This document shows, piece by piece, positions 48,031 through 60,100 of a stretch of DNA of 64,000 nt. The stretch covers positions 110,394-174,393 of the forward strand of contig MU069451.1 of NCBI GenBank assembly GCA_002284615.2, given 5' to 3'. The stretch's first letter is position 1; the number at the start of each line of letters is the position of its first letter. Both the position numbers and the translations under genes were made by a program. The stretch comes from Dunaliella salina. Lineage: Eukaryota > Chlorophyta > Chlorophyceae > Chlamydomonadales > Dunaliellaceae. Below the pieces are notes generated by a model. The model was not told where the DNA came from and did not search any database. It saw nothing but the letters and a program-made list of their open reading frames with translations.

Positions 48031-48825
48031 CGCATGTTTGCCTGTAGACGGGGGGTGAAGACGGGGGTACCATCACCACCGTCAAGGACCCTCACATTGG
48101 AGGCCCCCCCAACCTCAAGCTGTGGGCCCCAAGATGATCTGATACCAGGATCATGATCCGACGCCTAATTCCTTGTTTTTGGCTGGATGCAGTGCTATTG
48201 TTTGAGATAATGGTTGGATGGAAATCAGGAAGAAGTCCGGCAAAGAGCATGTTTAGCAATACAGGGGAATCGTTGTCCGGCTCTGGGGTGTTGCTTTCAT
48301 TTCAGGTTGTGAAGCAGTGTCCCGGTTCTGTAAATTCAAACAAACTAATCATGAAGTGTATTGGGCCTACACTCCTCACAAATGCTTTTTGATAGGATAT
48401 TTTTCCCTTACTTCAATTAATGTTTAAGGTTGGATTGCCTCTTTGTCTCCAAGTGAAGACAAAGCAGCAAAAACAGAGGCACAATTGACTCAAGTGTCAT
48501 AAGAGGGTTGCATGGAGGCTAGTGCATAGTCCAAGTGCTGTAATGCCTTGAGTTGCTGTCCAGAGCCTTCTTTTAATGTTCAAGGAGGCCAGTCAGGCTC
48601 CCCCCACTTCACCAGCCACACTCGACAGTGCTTGCCATTTGCATGTGTCCTTGTGTGCCTTGACAATTGCTGAACAGCTCATCACGTGCCAGGCATGCAT
48701 ATGTGCTGAAAAGTTGGCATGTGGAGACACAATGTGTGGTTAGGCATCAATTTTCGCAAGAAAGTTGGCATGTGGAGACACTATGTGTGGCTCTGAGGCT
48801 GCTTTGCATCCATTTTGAAAAAATG
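48031..48825. other. 3' flank of AMMECR1
   Basis: Transposon debris and a short duplicated phrase gttggcatgtggagacac (48713 and 48765). No gene recognised. Confidence 0.45.
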
Positions 48826-49616
48826 TTATTTGCATTTCCCGACTTGCACCCAAGGACCCGTACTCTTGGAAACAAGCTGCTCTTGGGCCGCATTATCATG
48901 CTGCAATGTTAGATTTTGCAGGGGGTTTGGCTCTTGGGGAAGAGCGCCCCTGGAACTCTTTGTCCAAAATGTGTGCAAGTCTATGCAGAAAGTTACTCGC
49001 TTTGCAACCAATGCATCCTTGGCAACCTGAACACATCCTCAGGTAATGGTTGAGCTTGTGCTCCAATCAAAGCAGAAGTGAGGCCAATAGGTGGCCTGTG
49101 CGAGAAGCGGGGGGCTTTTGACCATCTCGAGGGACACATTTTTGTGCCGCAATTGCAAGCACAGACAGCTCTACACCTAATTTCAAGTTGAGGGTGCTGT
49201 CCAACAATGGATTCAGGAATATGGAGGCATAGTTTGGCTCACTGTGCCTTGCATGGAAAACATTCCAGCATCTTCCTGAATCCTTTCCAGATTACCAACT
49301 TATTGTAGCCCACCCCCAGGTTTTTAACATTCTTGACGAGCAAAAGCAGCAGCAACCCAACACCCTTTACAGGTCCTGGTATGATGCGGGAGGTGCAGAC
49401 ACATTTTCAAAACTGTCTTGTGTGACCATTTGGTCTGACATGGGAAGGGTAGGGAGGGGGTGGGGTGGAGGGGGGGATCCCTAAACCTTAAAACCTATTA
49501 AGGGCAGGCATGGTAAAAAAAATCGCTTTTGGCTGCAAATCATCTGTGCTCCACCCCTATCAACAAAAGAAAGGTGTCCTGAACTAACTTATCATAGGAC
49601 ACAACTTCACACAGAG

Positions 49617-49687
<71 letters not shown>

Positions 49688-52600
49688 GGTAGCGGATGAC
49701 TTGCAGGGAGTTCCGTAAAGCTGCGTTAGGGCGACTCTCGCAGCCTGACTTGCGTATGAGGGCATCAATGGTTTGGACCACGTCCCATCCCTGAGCAATG
49801 CAAGCCATGGCCACAAAGAAGGCTGCTGTCCAGTTATGAATGCATTCTGTCCAGTTACAAATGCATTCTTAAGCAATGCAAGCCATGGCAGCAACAAAGG
49901 CTGTTGTCCAGTTACTGAAGCATCCCTGAGCCATGCAGGCCATGGCAAAAAAAAGGCTGCTGTCCAGTTACGGAAGCATCCCTGAGCCATGCAGGCCATG
50001 GCAGCAACAAAGGCTGCTGTCCAGCTACGAAAGCATCCCTGAGCCATGCAGGCCATGGCAGCAAAAAAGGCTGCTGTGCAGTTGAAAAAGCATCCCTGAG
50101 CCATGCAAGCCATGCAACAAAAAAGGCTGCTGTCCAATTATGAATGCACTCTTGAGCAATGCAAGCCATGGCACCAATGAAGGCTGCTGTCCAGTTACGA
50201 AAGCAACCCTGAGCAGTGCAGGCCATGGAAAAAAGCAGCAGCTGTCTTGTTACCAATACGTGTGGAATTAAGACTGGCAGGCAACACAGCTCAGTTTTCC
50301 TCAACTTGAATGGAACCTGGGCCATGGCCAACAGCGCACACCATAATAAGGCTGTGATAAATCATCGCCAAATCAGTGTACAGAATGTAAGCCATTGCAA
50401 GCAGCACATTGAGTTGAGGCTCATCTTGAAAAACTGAATTAGCAGTGCAGTTTGAAATGGATAGGCTGCGCAGTTTGAAATGATAAGGCAGCATAGTTTG
50501 AAATGAATAGGATGCTGTTGACCTCTTGAAGCAGCGTAGATTGCAATGAATATGCTGCTTTCAAACTCTTGACTTTAATGGAAGCCCGGCAAGTAGCACA
50601 GCTGACAAATAAGTTGATTAATCAATAATCCCATCAAAATAGAATTTGAGCTGTGAAGGTAGGTGTTTCACTAATTTTTTAGTTGGATTTGAGCCATGGC
50701 AAGCAGCACAGCTGAATTTGAGCAATGCTTTCATTTTTGCTTAAATTGGTCTGGTTACAGGCCTCTAAGTCTCCGCTCAGCTGCCCTTGTAGGCGGATAA
50801 AGCGATGTAATCTTACCTTTTACCTTACCTTTCCAGATGAATTGAGCCACGGCAAGCAGCACAATGAGGTAAAGCAGATGTTTAGCTAGTACATGCTTAA
50901 GTTGAGAAGGCTGCTGTTGACCTAATTTAACCAAAATGGAACCTGAGCCACGGCAAGCAAAGCAGTTTGCAATGGTCAGGGCTGCCCACACTCCTGGAAG
51001 GAGTTCCAGCAGTGCACTACATAGAAGCTGCACAAGAAAGCAGGTCATCGATAGAGCACAGGGTCAGAAGTGATCAAGGAGGGCAAGGGCAAAGGGAAAA
51101 TCAATCAGATCAAAGGCCCATATCCTTTTTCTAAGGCGGAAAACCGGTGGGGTCAAATCGCACTTGTGTGGCTTGGTCGGATGTGCGTCGACCTCCTGAA
51201 ATCAGGAGGTCGGGGGTTCGACCCGCTTAGATGCCCTTGTAGGCATATACAGCGGTAACACTTCCTACCTTCCTTCCTTTTCTAAGAAGGACATCAACAA
51301 TGATACGTCTTTCCCCCCAAACAAACCACAGGAGCCACTCACCTGTTCAGGAGGTACATCTGGCAAGAATGTGGCGGTCCGCAGGCAATTCAACTGGGGG
51401 TCCACAAACTCTATGATGATGCCATGCTTGCCCACTTGCCAGTCTTCCCTGTGAGGGCAAGCAAGTTTCATGAAAGCTCTTGCCCAACACATTCCAGCAT
51501 GAAATATCATGCTTACCAATCAATGCCTGTGCCAAGAAGTTGAGCGCCCTGCCCAAAATCGAGGTGCATGAAACCTTGCCATGCACAACAGCGCATGCAA
51601 AGGGAATTTGAGAACAGGGGGTTGTGCTGAAAGGTGCGCAGGTGTACAGTGAGGTATACTGAAATTGCTTCATGTTGAGGAAAAATGGAACAGTGTCACA
51701 CAATGTGTGCATGTTGTCGGAAATCGATAATGCCACTCACGCAGGCGAGAAGGAGTGACGCGAAAAATGGTGTGATAATGTGCAAGCATTCTGGTTTATG
51801 AGACAATTCTACTGGTTTCAATCCGGAGGTCAGGGGTTCAATTCCGCTAAGATGCCCACTTGAGGCAAATATGGCGATGTATCCTTACCTTATGAGATGA
51901 TGCCGATGGTAAACATTGAACAGAGACCAGTTCCAGTAAGAAGGAAAATTTGCATGCCCTCTTTGGATCCAAAGACAGCATGCAAATTATCCTTCTTGAA
52001 AGAGAACACTTTATTCTTTTGCTGATGCTGACGCATGAGGCAAGGCTCAAGGAGGCCTGCTGATCTAGAGACGGAAAAACAACCCTCTACTTCATTCATT
52101 CCAGAAAGAATGGTGCCTGCTTAAATAAGCACAGTCTGTTCTGCATCCAGCACATTTTCTCATGTGTTTCATTGTTGCTGCGCTTCATGAACCCCTCTGC
52201 CATCTGGGCTTGTCAAACATTCCACAGTTCTGCACCTGGAGTTGCCTCTAACAACACTTGCCTTTGACAACACTTGCCTTTGACAACACTTGCCTTTGAC
52301 AACACTTGCCTTTGACAACACTTGCCTTTGACAACACTTGATACTCCCTGCATTGCACATCCTCTCAACTCATTTTCCTACAGACAACTTTGCAAAATGT
52401 CACCAAATTACCCACCCACACACACAAAGAGCCTTCACGCAGGGAGAGAAAGGAATACTGTAGAGAGTTGCACTTGTACAACTCTCTACAGGAGGCGGGA
52501 GCGCTCTCTCCAAAGAAATAGTACTGCAACCAGTGCAGCCCAAAAATACGTATCTCTACATTGGCGCATCAACCATGCAAAGCCCTGCATGCCCTTGTTT

Positions 52601-53354
52601 GCCCCTGGAGGGGCAAGGGCATCAGATTAAGCAGGGTCAGGTCATTCGTAATTTGCAGGTTTTGAAGAATGCCACGCATCATCTTAAATTCGCGAACGCT
52701 ACACATAGCTGTTTGGAGTGCGCAGCAAAAATCATAGGTTAACCGCTCAGGCAGGCCAGGAGAGACCTTCAAGAGACCGTCCAGAGACCTCCAAGAGACC
52801 TTCGCGAAACCTTCAACGACAGCTGCTGTGCACTTGGTCACCCGGGACCCTTCTCTTCTGGCTGGATTAAGTTTTTATGGGCCCAAGGGTGGGAAGATGG
52901 GCGGTTAGGGGGTAGTTGGGACCCTTCAGGTTGCCTCCCACCCAAGACCCTCCCTTCCCAATCATTGTTTCCAACCTGCTTGATGCTGCAAGACATCCCA
53001 GTCTACCGTTGGTTGCCGCAAAAAATAACGAGTTTTTGCAACCCACCACTAACCACACAACCAAAAAAATCAGTTACAAAAAAATATGACGAGCCCTAGC
53101 CCCTTGTATGCCCTTGCCCAACACAATAAAATAATGTAAGGGGGCCCCATGCAAAGCGAGGAGCACCAAAACATGTTTCTCTTAAATGTAATCTACTCCA
53201 TGAATTGAACCATCTTGGTGCCAGCCAACATGATCATGCAAACATGTCTAGCTGCTCACTTCTACCCAAGCCGGCTTGAACACCTTCTGTCAAAGTAACT
53301 TATTTGGCTTTGATGTTGCACTAGGGTCTCCCAATGATGATTTGATGATGATGA

Positions 53355-53397
<43 letters not shown>

Positions 53398-55360
53398 CCC
53401 CAGATGATTCCCCTGATGATTTCCCTTGATGATGATTTGACGTTGATTTGATGCTGCATTTGGGCCCCCCTACCTGATCCCCTCCTATTCGCGCAGCACG
53501 CTCCCATAACTTCCTCTCTATCCATTACACCTGCTTGGGCTCTCCCCTCTTATTGCTTATGAGGTGGCTTGCCTTGCTGCTTGCCATCTTGGACTTCCAC
53601 CGACTTTGCAGCTCAAATGTATAATGGGTTCTAAACAACAAAGAGTCATTCCATCATGTTTGGAATGGACTCCCTGCTTCTTGTGCCTAAAAGGCCCAGT
53701 CCTTGATTTCCCATTTTTCAAGATGGGGCTTGCCTATCCGCTGAGCCTTCCCGAGCGTTAATTTGTACCACGCACAACCATGCACCAACACACCTCTCCA
53801 TGCATGCAGTCACCGCGCAGGGCCAAAAAACATAAGTATGAGCAGTGACTTAGACCCTCTATGGCAGGGCCAGCTGGGGCCAGGAAAGAGCTGAAGTCAG
53901 CAGTTGACAACAATGAGGTGCACAGACAAACAAGATGCAAACATTTGACTTTGGTGGTGAAGTCAGCAATTGACAACAATGAGGTGCACAGACAAACAAG
54001 ATGCAAACATTTGACTTTGGTGGTGCTCTTTCAGGCATTTCATGTTGGGAGAAAGAAGGCGGGGGGAGGGGAGGGGGACAGACAAGCGAAAGGAGGAAGG
54101 CAGGCACTTTCCATACCCAAAAATTCCTGCACAGAGACGACAGAAGGCTGTAACAACTCTGCCAGAAGCGTTTTTGTGACATGAAAGGTATTGCCTGAGC
54201 ACCCACCAGTTGGCAGCATTCTCAAAACATGAGAGCAAGGAAACCTTGCATTCCAAGTGTGGCAATTCCTTCAGGCGGATAGGAGAGAACCGGGAGTCCC
54301 GCACTGTGTGCAAAATATGGCAGCAACGATCATGAGAGAGGACTACATCAATCACCCTCAATGAGGATACAGGTCTGGCCTGTCCTAGCACGTCCTTCTG
54401 AATGTACTTACTAACCTAGAATCACGTCCATCAACACACAAAGAGTTTCCCTTGTCCGTTTTACATGGTGTCCTCATCCCCACAAGTTAACAAACCACAG
54501 CAGTGTTTGAGGGAGGGTAATAGAAAACAAACCCAGTTTGCCCATTTCACAAACTTGGCGTCATGTCATGAACCATGCAAATGAGCATGCACAACATGCA
54601 CAACTGGGGATTTGTACTCGCTGGAGGGTGACTTCATGATAAAAGATCTGCGCGCGCGCGCGCTCACATGTGTGTTCGCTCGCGCGCGCGCGCGCCTGTG
54701 TGCATATAAGTGTGCGCGCGCGCGCNNNNNNNNNNNNNNNNNNNNNNNNNNNNNNNNNNNNNNNNNNNNNNNNNNNNNNNNNNNNNNNNNNNNNNNNNNN
54801 NNNNNNNNNNNNNNNNNNNNNNNNNNNNNNNNNNNNNNNNNNNNNNNNNNNNNNNNNNNNNNNNNNNNNNNNNNNNNNNNNNNNNNNNNNNNNNNNNNNN
54901 NNNNNNNNNNNNNNNNNNNNNNNNNNNNNNNNNNNNNNNNNNNNNNNNNNNNNNNNNNNNNNNNNNNNNNNNNNNNNNNNNNNNNNNNNNNNNNNNNNNN
55001 NNNNNNNNNNNNNNNNNNNNNNNNNNNNNNNNNNNNNNNNGTGTGTGTGTGTGTGTGTGTGTGTGTGTTGTGTGCGCGCAGCAAAGCAAATACCCTGGTC
55101 TCACCTGCAGAGGTCAGGGCATAGTCCTTCAAAGCCTTGTGCAGCATCCTGGGCTCCAGTGTGCCTATGCATCCTCTTAAACGGTGGTTCATGTTCCAAG
55201 TCACGAAAAGCGCCGTGTTGACATTCTCAAACCCTGGAACCTCATCATGATCCTCATTGTTCAGGAATGCATCCAGAACAGAGAAAGCAAAGTGAGCGTG
55301 CTCAGGACCCGCTTGGTGTACCAGCGCTGTTGCCGCGTTACTATTGCCGTAGTCGCGCAT
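48826..55360 (-). CDS. AMMECR1: AMMECR1-domain protein, complete, five exons
   Basis: Conserved eukaryotic/archaeal family of unknown biochemical role; the human homologue is linked to a midface hypoplasia/elliptocytosis syndrome. Exons 55360-55105, 54303-54207, 51448-51343, 49790-49686 and 48999-48826 join in one frame to 245 aa. Family landmarks in order are LFVTWNMNHRLRGCIGTLEP with the signature LRGCIGT, ALTSA/VRDSRFSPI, ELPHLECKVSLL, DWQVGKHGIIIEF, RTATFLPDVPPEQ, GWDVVQTIDALIRKSG and VIRYQ, then a C-terminal segment ending SSRG plus a tail. The RYQ end and short N-terminus resemble the plant form. The exon 1 donor is GTGAGA and a 315-bp gap lies in intron 1; a (GT)n tract starts at the exon 4 donor. 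The last exon is the least conserved, but its phase and SSRG fit. Confidence 0.92.
49620..49685. repeat. (CA)n microsatellite starting at AMMECR1 exon 4 donor
   Basis: The exon ends CGCTACCAG at 49686 and the minus strand continues GTGTGTGTG for about 66 nt. Confidence 0.95.
49791..50260 (-). repeat. 57-bp tandem copies of AMMECR1 exon 4 acceptor region
   Basis: About eight units of plus-strand catccctgagccatgcaggc, catggcagcaacaaaggctg, ctgtccagttacgaaag. Each unit has GCTCAG/GGATG as at the true acceptor (49790). The 57-bp period (19 codons) leaves a long minus frame repeating MACMAQGCFRNWTAAF. Confidence 0.9.
50762..50832 (+). mobile_element. SINE 3' fragment
   Basis: gctcagctgcccttgtaggc then ggataaagcgatgtaa and CTTACC-type tail match the 3' part of the SINE at 51136-51277. 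Confidence 0.6.
51136..51277 (+). mobile_element. tRNA-derived SINE with TSD
   Basis: An A-box-like TGGCTTGGTCGG (51168) and a B-box-like GGGTTCGACCC (51215) flank an anticodon-arm-like hairpin (GACCTCCTGAAATCAGGAGG). The tail is CCTTCC-rich. The flanking TTTTCTAAG at 51127-51135 and 51278-51286 is an exact duplication. The body is too degenerate to be a functional tRNA. It lies in AMMECR1 intron 3. Confidence 0.78.
51804..51889 (+). mobile_element. SINE, 5'-truncated copy with TSD
   Basis: Shares the B-box region (ggaggtcaggggttcaattc) and aagatgccca with the 51136 copy and ends in ccttacc. TTATGAGA at 51796-51803 and 51890-51897 is the target duplication. Confidence 0.75.
52251..52340. repeat. 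16-bp minisatellite
   Basis: Five to six exact or near-exact units of acaacacttgcctttg. Confidence 0.95.
52458..52491. other. Perfect 13-bp hairpin
   Basis: ctgtagagagttg, an 8-nt loop and caactctctacag. Located within AMMECR1 intron 2; no further context to assign a role. Confidence 0.6.
52630..52735. mobile_element. hAT-like MITE end fragment
   Basis: cagggtcaggtcattcgtaa, ttttgaagaatgcc and gctgtttggag match the reverse-complemented right part of the element at 841-1249. Confidence 0.6.
53335..53396. repeat. (GAT)n microsatellite
   Basis: GAT-rich run, 12 or more units, with TTT interruptions. Confidence 0.9.
53893..54024. repeat. 66-bp tandem duplication
   Basis: Units 53893-53958 and 53959-54024 differ at about one base (cagttgac against caattgac). 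Recent duplication 180 bp inside AMMECR1 intron 2. Confidence 0.9.
54649..55067. repeat. Alternating (CG)n/(TG)n tract with 315-bp gap
   Basis: Several (GC)5-8 blocks, Ns at 54726-55040, then (GT)14. Lies just inside AMMECR1 intron 1. Confidence 0.95.
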
Positions 55361-56652
55361 AAGTTTTCAATATCCGTGCTGGAAAATTTCAAACCAAGTT
55401 ACACTGTCGTTGCTCCACTATTTGGGCTGCTGGTGAAATTGAGGTATAGAATTTCTATCAGGTCGAGGAAAATGACGAGTAATACACGAGTAATAAAATC
55501 TAAAGGCCTTATAATTGCGCAATGGCCTTACACTGACTCGGACGTTGGAATCCCTACAAATCTCGAGAGAAGTCTCATGGTATTTACGATGGAGATATGT
55601 ATGCAATGGGTTAGAATGATTGAAAGGTATTTGTACGGATCAATAGTGCCGGGTGCCAAACGGCAGCAGTCTATCCCTCACACTGTGCACTTTGAAGAAA
55701 CAGAGATTACAGATGCATCAATGCTTGCCCCACACAGCAATAAGATTTTTGAGCCACACAAACACCTCTAAAGTGCAGAGATCACTCTTCACACAATCCT
55801 GCTCCATTCTATACATATTCCATGTTTGCAACTTGCCTATGCCTGGTAGTAGTTTTCACCCCAGACCAAGATGCTCGAATCCCATTTTTGACATCATGAG
55901 TGGTTTTATGGTGCCAAACTGGTTGGAAACCTGGTCTCGTGATCATCATGAAGGTGGCAATTGGATCTATTATTTGGAGGGAGGATTGCACTGCGTGGCG
56001 CAGGAGTTTAAAGATTGTTACATCATCATGTGGGGGATGGCAGAAGGAGAAGCCAGTTGTCACATCACATTAGTGGCATTGCTGAATCATGGTTCAAGCA
56101 AGTGTGTGATGTGTGACCTTATTTAAGTGGGGTTGTTTTATTGGGTTCTCTCTCTCTCATTTAACCTTTGGTTCCACCTTTCCTTGAGGTTTGGCTCCAT
56201 TTCTGTTATCCCTGGCCTTGGGCCAGGGGTGCCCTGTCCCTGATGTAACGCTAACCTGGTGAAGCTGGTCCACACCTGCTGTGTCTGCCCCAAGAATTCT
56301 CTTATGTGCTGCAGCCAAGCCAGCACTCTGCAGCCAGCCCAAGAACAGCTAAGCAGCAGCATGAAGAGCAAGCAGAGTAGCAGTCCACTTGCACCCCAAG
56401 CCCTCAGCTCGAGTGAACCTGTCCCTTGTCGGATGGCTTTTGCCGACTCTGGACGATAAAACCAACCTGTTCACACATCTTCATCGTGCGCACTCTGAAG
56501 TATTATAATTCTGCTGTCGTCTGTTTCTCATCCTTGCATCTGGCAAGAATTAGGGGGGTAGTGATCTGTGCTCTCAGGTTGGTGATGTGTGTGTGACACT
56601 GATCTCGCATGGCAGCTGTCATGCTTGGTTTTGTTGAATCCTGGTCATGCAG
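55361..56652. other. 5' flank of AMMECR1
   Basis: The plus-strand frame 55184-55771 starts inside the AMMECR1 exon and shows no known motif. A TC-rich run is at 56148-56158. No gene recognised. Confidence 0.4.
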
Positions 56653-57184
56653 TCAGTTAGTTAGTTTGTTACCTTTATTCTTAGACTGGCTCAACAACTG
56701 GTCGGCCTGAATTGCCTGCTTCGAGAAAATTAAAAGTGTAATGATAGTGATTGAGCATGACACAGTGTAGCGCACAGAGAGGGCGTCTGTGTGCGCTCTA
56801 AAGACCTGGTCCCGCCAGTTCGTGCTGAAATAGGTGTTATAGGTCTCACCAAATTCAAGGGGGTTGGAAAATCTCTCTATTGAGACCATGCACCATTTAT
56901 GCAGGGCTTATCGGATGTGGGGAGGTGTGATCAGCGTGTTGGAAGTGTGGAGCTTTTTGCTCTTGGCTGAAAGGTCTTTGTTGAGCCTTTTGACGAGAGA
57001 ACAGTCCCATAATTTCAGTTGCTGGATCTTGGACAGGTGGTTGAATGGCATTTATTCCTGCACTTTTGGCTGCTTCATAGGCTTCAAGCAGGGACACGAG
57101 CCTGTCTACAGTGAGCATGCCAACGCACTTGCCATTGGTCAGCCCAGGCATGTTATGCCAAAAAGCAAGGAGTTCTTGCCCCAC
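56653..57184 (-). CDS. Unrecognised ORF pair, possibly transposon-derived
   Basis: Minus frames 57184-56897 (GMLTVDRLVSLLEAYEAAKS, then AGINAIQPP) and 56889-56653 (NPLEFGETYNTYFSTNWRDQ) have protein-like composition but no family I can name. Both could be exons or remains of a mobile-element ORF. Confidence 0.25.
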
Positions 57185-60100
57185 AGGACTTCAAGCAAAC
57201 TGAGGATGCAGAGTAGTTAATATTGATACATTGGACACTTTTGCATCAAAAGATGTGAGGAAGAGGTGTTGCAGGTGAGCCAGGTGCCTTTTTTTAAGGC
57301 ACTTGAGGCCAAAATATGCCATTGCCCGCAAAATGGTTGCCGTAATGCATGCTCTGCCCCCATTTGCCCCGTTTTTGTGCTCTCGGGCAGGAGGGTAGAA
57401 AAAAAATTCTCGTGGACGGCATGTGTAAAAAATGGGCTGGACCCTCCTGACCCACCACCCACCCCCAAAACCCCCCTTCCCGTGCTCCAATCCAAACGAA
57501 AAGGGTACCAATCTGCTCCTTTTCAAATTCCCTATCCATCTGCATACTCATCTCCAAAAATTGGATTGGCGCAGAGTTATGGGGCAAAACCTGGTACTCG
57601 GACGCTCATGCATGCATGCCCTGCCAGGCACACACAGCTGGCTTGAAAGTCCACAACCTGCATTTCTAAGTTCATAATGCAAGTGCACATCTTGTGTTCT
57701 CACTATCCTGTTTGGTATGATTTGCAGCACCTTTGCACTCGTAACCACTGTGGCCCACACCAGTGCGCGTGTGGCCTTGACACTCTACCACACATAATGA
57801 CCCCCCTTTTTATTCAAATTGCTCAAAGATGGTGCCAATCGACAGTTCTCGAGCTCAGGATTCCAAATGTATACTTAAAATTTCGAGAAAGTGTTCCAGA
57901 AAAAAACTGGAGGGGGGGTCCCAAAAACTCGAAACCCCCCTCAGACACCCACCCCTACCGACCTTCACCGTTCGGACCCATACATATACCAATCAATAGC
58001 TTTCGATCTCAGGATTCCGAATATGGGTGTCCCGATTAGATTAACGCGTGCCGTCCAAAAGTTACACGAACTCCAGCCTCCTGTCTCAGGTAGTTTTTTT
58101 TGTCAAACCTGACCCATCGGAGCCGAAAAAGGGGGGTGTGAAAATTGGCCCCAAAGCACTTGGAGCATGAGTGCGTCTGCCAGGCAAAAGTGGTGCAAAA
58201 CTGGAAATCAGGCATGCGCAGCATCTGGCCACAATCTGAGTATGAGATCTTGTTGAGTATGTTACTCAAGCATGCCCTACCAAGTTTGGAAGCCCAGGTG
58301 TGTGTGTGTGCGCGTTCCTGAGGCTTGGTAAAGTCTGATGAGGCAGACCTGATTTTTGTTGCACAAATCTTGGCAATGAGACCTCGTGCGACCTAAGCCA
58401 ATAATGGAAAAGAGCAAGTCGCTCAATTTGGTGCACCCTGTGCCTCTTGCACAGAATCCAGCTTTTCCGTGCCAGAATTGATAGATTTTTTGGTCCTCTG
58501 CTCCAGCCCCCCGGATCCCCCAGGATATGCTCCTGATGAAATGCCAACCATCGCTGCAGGTCAGGTAAGCCAAAGGAGTGCTTCCTCAGGACCTCATTTA
58601 AAATTTTGGCAGGCATTTTGACTGATTCCAGGCCCCCGCTCTGAGCCCCCCCACAGCTCAAGCTGAGTATGCAGGGTTGCTCAGAAAGGTCAAATTAAAG
58701 GTTGCATACTCAGACTTGGCTGGTCCCACTGGGGCAAGAACTCAAATCTAGATGCCTGGCCTGACCATTAGTATGGTAAAATATAGGCGCATTCAGTGGT
58801 GGTTACCTCCGACATTTGTGTTGGTGTGACAACTTCATCAGATGTGTCAGGTTGAAGAGGCTCCTTCTTGAGATCAACACTTCTAATGGTAATATCACAT
58901 TGCCATGTTGGCATGATATCTGTCTGGTGGTTGGTAGGTTAAAATCAAGGGTGACATTCTTGCGAATGACGCAGCTGGTGATTGAGAGCCATGGAGAGTC
59001 AGATAGGCTCTGAGGGTTGCCTTCGAAGCCTTGGTCAACAAGATTGTCTAGGTCTATCACATCGTCTCAGGAGTTCTCTGTTTGTTCTGGTCTTTCCTCC
59101 AAGTCAAAGGCTTGCTGTTACAAACCTAAATTAGTTGGAACAGTATCTTTGTGAGAATGTGTGAACCTTGCCTGAGATCTTGAGTTCTGCCCCTTTTAAT
59201 TAATGTCAAATACACATGTAAAGGAGTTCACCCTCTCAACCGGTCCTCCTCGTCAGCGTCAGCCAGCCATGTAACCACAGCAACATAACAGTTTGGTAGC
59301 GAAGCCGCCCTCCTGGGCAGGCTGAGCTGATGGTGCAGCCATGGCGCCTTTGGGCTGGTGCCGTGGGCTGCACTGTGTGGCCCAACGCCGACGCGAAGCT
59401 AAGTAGTGGCTTTGATGCAGATTGTTTAGTGGGCGCAAATCAGATTCGCATAGCGCCCAATGAAGCAGCTTTTGTGCTTATGTGCAGAAGATTGTGGATG
59501 CATCAGCACGAGCAATTACAGATGCAGTTCTGCGTCCTGAGTGGACATGGACAGCTGCTTGCATGAGCAGTAATGGTAGACGTTCTAGACGGCCTGATAT
59601 TTAAGGTATCTCCATGGACATGTAGATGGACAAAAGACTTTAAGTCCTGAATGGCTGCCTGTGGATGATGTATGATGAGTGCAGGCTGGACCTTTTGGGG
59701 CTTTTGTTGGCCTTGATGGATGCTAGGGGCTCACGTCCTGACCACCTCCCAGTCCCCAGGAGCGAGCGCCCCAAGTGAGAGAGATCGACCCGCATTATAG
59801 AATTGCAGTGAGGTGCTCGCGAGTGGCAAGTGATGTTACATGAATGGAGACAGGACATTTTGGCTGTCCATGCTTGTTGTGCATTGGCGTGCTCTTATTG
59901 CACAAGTTAGTGTGCACAGCTGGACGTGCAAGGTGATGCTTTTGGTCTGGCATTCGGGTGTGACCTGATGTTGTTTTGGTGCTGTCCTCAGAGTGAAAGC
60001 CGCCTGTTGCTCGCCAGAGCCCTGTTTTGTGGAGGAGTGTGGTTTGTTGTGTGAGAACCGGGACCCCTTTCATGATGGGTCTGGATTTGGCACGCGAGTG

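Noticed and set aside
51150..51235. Functional tRNA gene
   Set aside because: A and B boxes are present, but there is no convincing acceptor stem, and the target duplications and tail show a SINE.
52251..52340. CRISPR-like direct repeats
   Set aside because: The 16-bp units are contiguous with no spacers, in a eukaryotic intron; the other arrays likewise lack unique spacers.
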